Below, piece after piece: positions 31,762-35,408 of a DNA stretch of 35,408 nucleotides; within the stretch, counting starts at the first letter, position 1, and each line of letters begins with the position of its first letter. The translations under genes and the position numbers were made by a program. Source of the DNA: Micavibrio_C sp964577255 (lineage in GTDB: Bacteria; Pseudomonadota; Alphaproteobacteria; Micavibrionales; Micavibrionaceae); contig CAZNYM010000018.1 in NCBI GenBank assembly GCA_964577255.1, positions 1 through 35,408 on the forward strand, written 5' to 3'. The notes below the pieces were generated by a model. That model made no database searches. It had not been told where the DNA came from and worked only from the letters and a program-made list of their open reading frames with translations.

Positions 31762-34495
31762 TGACGTTCTTCGGATCGCTGAGTTTCCTCAATCCCTGGA
31801 TGCTGACGGGCCTGGCGCTCTTGCCGGTGCTGTGGCTGATCCTGCGCGTTACGCCGCCCGCGCCGCGCCGCGTCGTCTTCCCCGCCACCCGCTTTCTCGA
31901 GGGGCTGAACGCGCCACGCCAAACGCCCGCGCACACGCCGTGGTGGATTTTACTGCTGCGCGTTCTTATCCTTGCCCTCATCATCACAGCACTGGCGCGG
32001 CCGCTTCTGCATGCCGGCACGGTGCTGCCCGGCGAAGGGCCGGTGCGCCTCGTGATCGAAAACGGCTGGTCGGCAGCGCCCGTGTGGCCGCTGCAGCTTG
32101 AAAGCGCGCAGGATCTTCTTGCCCGCGCCGGACGCCNNNNNNNNNNCCCGCCTACATCCTGACCACCGCGCCCGTGCCGGGCGGGGACGAACCCGCCGCC
32201 TGGGGGCCTGTATCGGCGGCACAGGCGCAAAGCATCGTGCGCGGCCTGCGGCCCTTGCCCTGGCCGTCCGCTTACGGCGCGGCCGCGCGCCTGATGGAAA
32301 AGGAAACAGACAAAAAGGGAATCACGAGTTATTTCCTGACCAGCGGCGTCAAGGATCGCGGCGAAGCGAAAGATCTTCTGCGCGTCCTGCAAAGCGGTGG
32401 CCGGTTGATCGTCAAAACACCGCAGGCAACGCAGACGCCCCTGCTTTTACGCCTGCGCCCCGACGAAAAAAATCCTCTGGCGGTCATCGTCGAAGGACCA
32501 GCGCCGGAAACGCTGGCCCGCCCGGTGCGCGTCGAAGCACTCGCCAGGGATGGCACACTGATCGACGTACAAACGCTTAAGTCAGTCACAGGCGAGCGCC
32601 AGGCCGGCCTTGCCTTCGCCCTGCCCGCGCCGCTGGCGGGCAAGGTCGCCATGCTGCGCCTGAACGGCGCTGCCGGCGCGGGCGGTACCATCCTGCTCGA
32701 TGACATACTCAGCCGCCGCCAGGTGGCCCTTGTCACCGGCGCGAGCGACAAAGCGGCGCCGCTCAGCGATCCGCTGCACTATATACGCCAGGCCCTGGGC
32801 CCCGCCGCCAATCTGAGCGAAGGCGCGCTCGCGCCCATGCTTGCCGCCAAGCCCGACGCCATCATCCTCGCCGACATGGGCACGCTGCCGCCCGGCGATC
32901 TGAACGCCCTTGAAAGCTGGATCAAAAGCGGCGGGCTTCTGATCCGTTTCGCCGGACCGCGCATGACGCAAAACCTGACCCAGGGCGACATGTTTCTCAC
33001 GCCCGTGGCCTTGCGCAAGGGCAACCGCGCGCTTGACGGCGCGCTGACATGGGAAAAACCGGCACGGCTTGCGCCCTTCGATAAAAGCAGCCCGTTCTTC
33101 GGCCTCGACATTCCGGCGGATATCGTCGTCAACCGCCAGCTTCTGGCCGAGCCGGATCAGGATCTGGCCGGCAAGGTGTGGGGCGCGCTCGACGATGGCA
33201 CGCCGCTTGTAACGGCGAGCGCGCTCGAACGCGGTATGATCGTGCTTTTTCACACCACCGCCACGCCCGAGTGGTCGAACCTGGCATTGTCGGGGCTCTT
33301 TCCCGGCATGCTGGCGCGCGCGATCCGGATGGCGGGGGCGAGCGTTCACGACAGGCAGGCGGCGGCCACCGGCGCCCTGCCGCCACTCAGTGTGCTTGAC
33401 GGCTTCGGGCAAAGCATGCCGCCGCCCGCGACGGCGCAGCCCTTGCCCGCCGACGCCGGAGAAAATTTCATTCCCGCGAGCCGCCATCCGCCCGGGCTTT
33501 ACGGGCGTGGCGGCTGGCAGCGGGCGCTTAACCTTGGCGATGCGCTGCCGCTGCTCGAGGACTGGCGCGCCGTGCCCGCCGGAACCGCCGTGGAATATTA
33601 CGGCAGCACCGCCGAACGCGACCTGCGCGGGCCGCTGCTGGCGGCGGCACTCCTTCTTTTCCTGATCGACTGGCTTGTCATGCTCTTGATGGGCGTGCTG
33701 GCAGCGGGATTTTTCGCGCGCCGGGCGCCTGCCGCGCTGATCTTCGCGCTTCTGCTCCTGCCCGCGCTTCCGGCATATGCCCAGGACAATGCCGCGCCCG
33801 CCCATGTGCGCTACGCCAGCCAGATCCACATGGCCTATATCCGCACCGGCAACCCGGCGGTCGACGACGTCGCCCGCGCCGGCCTTGAAAGCCTGCGCCA
33901 GACGCTGATCCAGCGCACATCGGTCGAACCGGCCGGCACCGTCGGGCTTGATCCCGAGAGGGATGATCTTTCCTTCTTCCCGCTGATCTACTGGCCGGTC
34001 ACGGCCGGGCAGGAAACGCTGGAGCCGCGCGCGCTTGCGAACATCCAGTATTACCTCGATCACGGCGGCACGGTGCTGATCGACACGCGCGACCAGATTT
34101 CCGTGCCCTCGGGTTACGGCGAGGGCGGCGGCAGCAACGCCGGCACCCTGCGGCGACTGCTGGCGGGGCTTGATATTCCGCCGCTCATGGCCATGCCGGC
34201 CGATCATGTGCTGACGAAATCTTTCTACCTGCTGCGTAGCGTGCCCGGCCGCTATGACGGCCGTACGCTGTGGATCGAGGAAAACAGCGCCGGCGGCCGC
34301 GATGGTGTTTCCTCGGTCATCATCGGCGGCAACGACTGGGCGGGCGCCTGGGCGCAGGCGGGCGGCGGGGCCGTAACGCAGAACCAGGAATACGCCCTGC
34401 GTTTCGGGGTCAACCTGATGATGTATGCCCTGACCGGCAATTATAAAGCCGATCAGGTGCATCTGCCGCACATCCTGGAAAGGCTGGGGCAATGA
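31758..34495 (+). CDS. BatA N-terminal / DUF4159 membrane protein, interrupted by an assembly gap
   Basis: About 912 residues. The first 85 residues match the BatA-type aerotolerance N-terminus: SFLNPWMLTGLALLPVLWLIL and a second membrane helix near 65-82. A large periplasmic region follows, then two membrane helices near 33640-33770 and the DUF4159 domain from about 33805 (HMAYIRTGNPAVDDVARAGLESLR, SFFPLIYWP, YYLDHGGTVLIDTRD). The ten Ns at 32137-32146 split the gene, and the frame before and after the gap differs: with a true gap of 2, 5, 8, 11 ... bases the two parts join into one frame. The real protein is therefore intact in all likelihood. The stop overlaps the next start as ATGA. Confidence 0.85.
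32137..32146. other. run of ten Ns, scaffold gap
   Basis: Ten undetermined bases lie between LLARAGR and PAYILTTAP of the DUF4159 protein. A round number of Ns in an otherwise open gene indicates a placeholder of arbitrary length, not a measured gap. Confidence 0.97.
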
Positions 34496-35408
34496 ACGGC
34501 GCCGGCTTCAACGCTCTGAACGTTCATTTCGCGCCGCTGCTGCCGGAAGGATTCCTTGTTGCGACATTTCTGTGCGCCCTCATATTGCTGCTCGCGGGCC
34601 TGCGGCAGAAAGCCGAGGGCCTGTGGCTGCGGTTTTTATGTGTGGCGGCTTTTCTTCTGATGCTCGCCAACCCCGGCCTTATCGAGGAAAAGCGCGAAGC
34701 GGTACCAAGTGTCGCGGTGGCCGTTCTCGACCGTTCGGCCAGCCAGCTGACGGGCGACCGGCTGAAGCAGGGCGAAGCGGCACTGGAAACCCTGAGAAAG
34801 AAGTTTGAAAGCGGCCGCAACAACATCACGCTACGCATCGCCGAAGTGCCGGCCGGGGGCGCCACCGCCCGGGAAACGCGCCTGTTCGACACGCTCGAGC
34901 GCGCTTTCGCCGATGTACCCGTATCCCGCCGTGCGGGCGCAGTGCTGATCACCGACGGACAGGTGCACGACGTTCCCGCCGTGCCTGAAACGCTCAAGAG
35001 CGACGGCCCCCTGCACGTCCTTCTCACCGGCCGTAAGAACGAGCGCGATCGTCGCCTGGTGATCCACGAGGCGCCCGCTTACGGCATCGTCGGCCAGAAC
35101 GTGACGATCCGCTATACGGTCGAGGACCCGCACGGCGGCAGCGGGCAGGCGCAGGTGACGTTCCACCAGGACGACCAAGCCCCCTTCACCGAAAGCGTGA
35201 CACTGAACCGCGAGCAAAGCGTTTCCATCGCCATCGGCCACGCCGGGCAGAACATCGTCGACATCGCCGTGCCGGCGACTGCGGGTGAGCTTTCCGCCGC
35301 TAACAACCGCATGCCGCTTGTGATCAACGGCGTACGCGACCGCCTGCGCGTGCTTCTGGTGTCGGGCCAGCCGCACGCGGGCGGCCGCACCTGGCGCGAC
35401 CTGCTGAC
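34492..35408 (+). CDS. vWA-like membrane protein of the MoxR operon, 5' part
   Basis: Begins with ATG overlapping the DUF4159 stop (ATGA) and stays open to the window end; 305 residues are visible. Two membrane helices (about 19-37 and 47-65) are followed by a vWA-type core: VAVLDRSAS carries the DxSxS metal-site motif, and AVLITDG the matching later strand. A beta-sandwich-like region follows (VTIRYTVEDPHGG, VTFHQDD), and the end RVLLVSGQPHAGGRTWRDLL resembles the start of a glutamine-amidotransferase-like domain. It is probably the periplasm-facing vWA partner of MoxR. Confidence 0.85.
   Translation, partial: MNGAGFNALNVHFAPLLPEGFLVATFLCALILLLAGLRQKAEGLWLRFLCVAAFLLMLANPGLIEEKREAVPSVAVAVLDRSASQLTGDRLKQGEAALETLRKKFESGRNNITLRIAEVPAGGATARETRLFDTLERAFADVPVSRRAGAVLITDGQVHDVPAVPETLKSDGPLHVLLTGRKNERDRRLVIHEAPAYGIVGQNVTIRYTVEDPHGGSGQAQVTFHQDDQAPFTESVTLNREQSVSIAIGHAGQNIVDIAVPATAGELSAANNRMPLVINGVRDRLRVLLVSGQPHAGGRTWRDLL

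Noticed and set aside
31728..32162. A truncated protein or true frameshift at the N run
   Set aside because: The Ns are a placeholder. Both sides match one continuous protein, so a gap of proper length restores the frame.
32582..34492. Antisense frame of about 636 codons under the DUF4159 gene
   Set aside because: Same GC-skew effect; the product has no motifs, and the sense protein has recognisable domains at both ends.

Overview
This window looks like a GC-rich (roughly 60% by eye) chromosomal segment from a free-living, aerobic alphaproteobacterium. Several families point there: a TrcR-type cell-cycle regulator (DUF1013), a DUF1192 gene divergent from a PIG3-type quinone oxidoreductase, a Rieske/cytochrome b/cytochrome c1 operon, a glutaredoxin next to a nitrilase-family hydrolase, an NDUFAF5-like methyltransferase, and a MoxR/DUF58/DUF4159 operon. 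The order cannot be fixed from sequence alone. A run of ten Ns at 32137-32146 shows this is a draft scaffold. I see no tRNA, rRNA, CRISPR, insertion sequence or prophage.

Layout, left to right. 1-3.65 kb: two related PAP2 (Aur1/Ipt1-like) membrane phosphatases in the same orientation flank an unrecognised 318-residue protein and gluQ. 3.7-6.4 kb: a solo XRE regulator, the glutaredoxin-nitrilase pair, and a UbiH-family monooxygenase divergent from the glutaredoxin across only 21 bp. 6.4-12.1 kb: DNA repair and envelope genes on the minus strand (recN-ligA, bamD, comF), with a small promoter-preceded ORF carrying a 12-bp tandem repeat squeezed in between. 12.2-15.6 kb: an 834-residue methyltransferase fusion of unknown function, translationally coupled to an NDUFAF5-like methyltransferase. 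15.6-18.7 kb: a Gly/His-rich small protein, GMP reductase coupled to DUF1192, and the divergent quinone oxidoreductase coupled to an unknown 103-residue protein.

18.7-20.25 kb is the most regulatory part. It holds a long palindromic hairpin upstream of trcR, a clean bidirectional terminator, a DUF465 gene with a CtrA-like box over its putative -35 region, and a likely minus-strand small RNA that carries an anti-Shine-Dalgarno stretch before a Rho-independent terminator. 20.25-23.6 kb: a Na/Pi cotransporter-PhoU protein followed by an ALDH7-type aldehyde dehydrogenase. 23.7-28.0 kb: petABC (cytochrome bc1) with a downstream membrane protein, divergent from hemF. 28.1-35.4 kb: an unknown small protein, the CCA-adding enzyme, then the tightly overlapped operon moxR - DUF58 - BatA/DUF4159 - vWA-like protein, which runs off the window end.

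Most of the window is ordinary core genome. The items I would follow up are the candidate sRNA at about 20.1 kb, the methyltransferase fusion, the PAP2 paralogue pair with its orphan passenger, the hairpin/operator in front of trcR, the TATATATA palindrome shared by two possibly leaderless divergent genes, and the uncatalogued small ORF at 10.3 kb.
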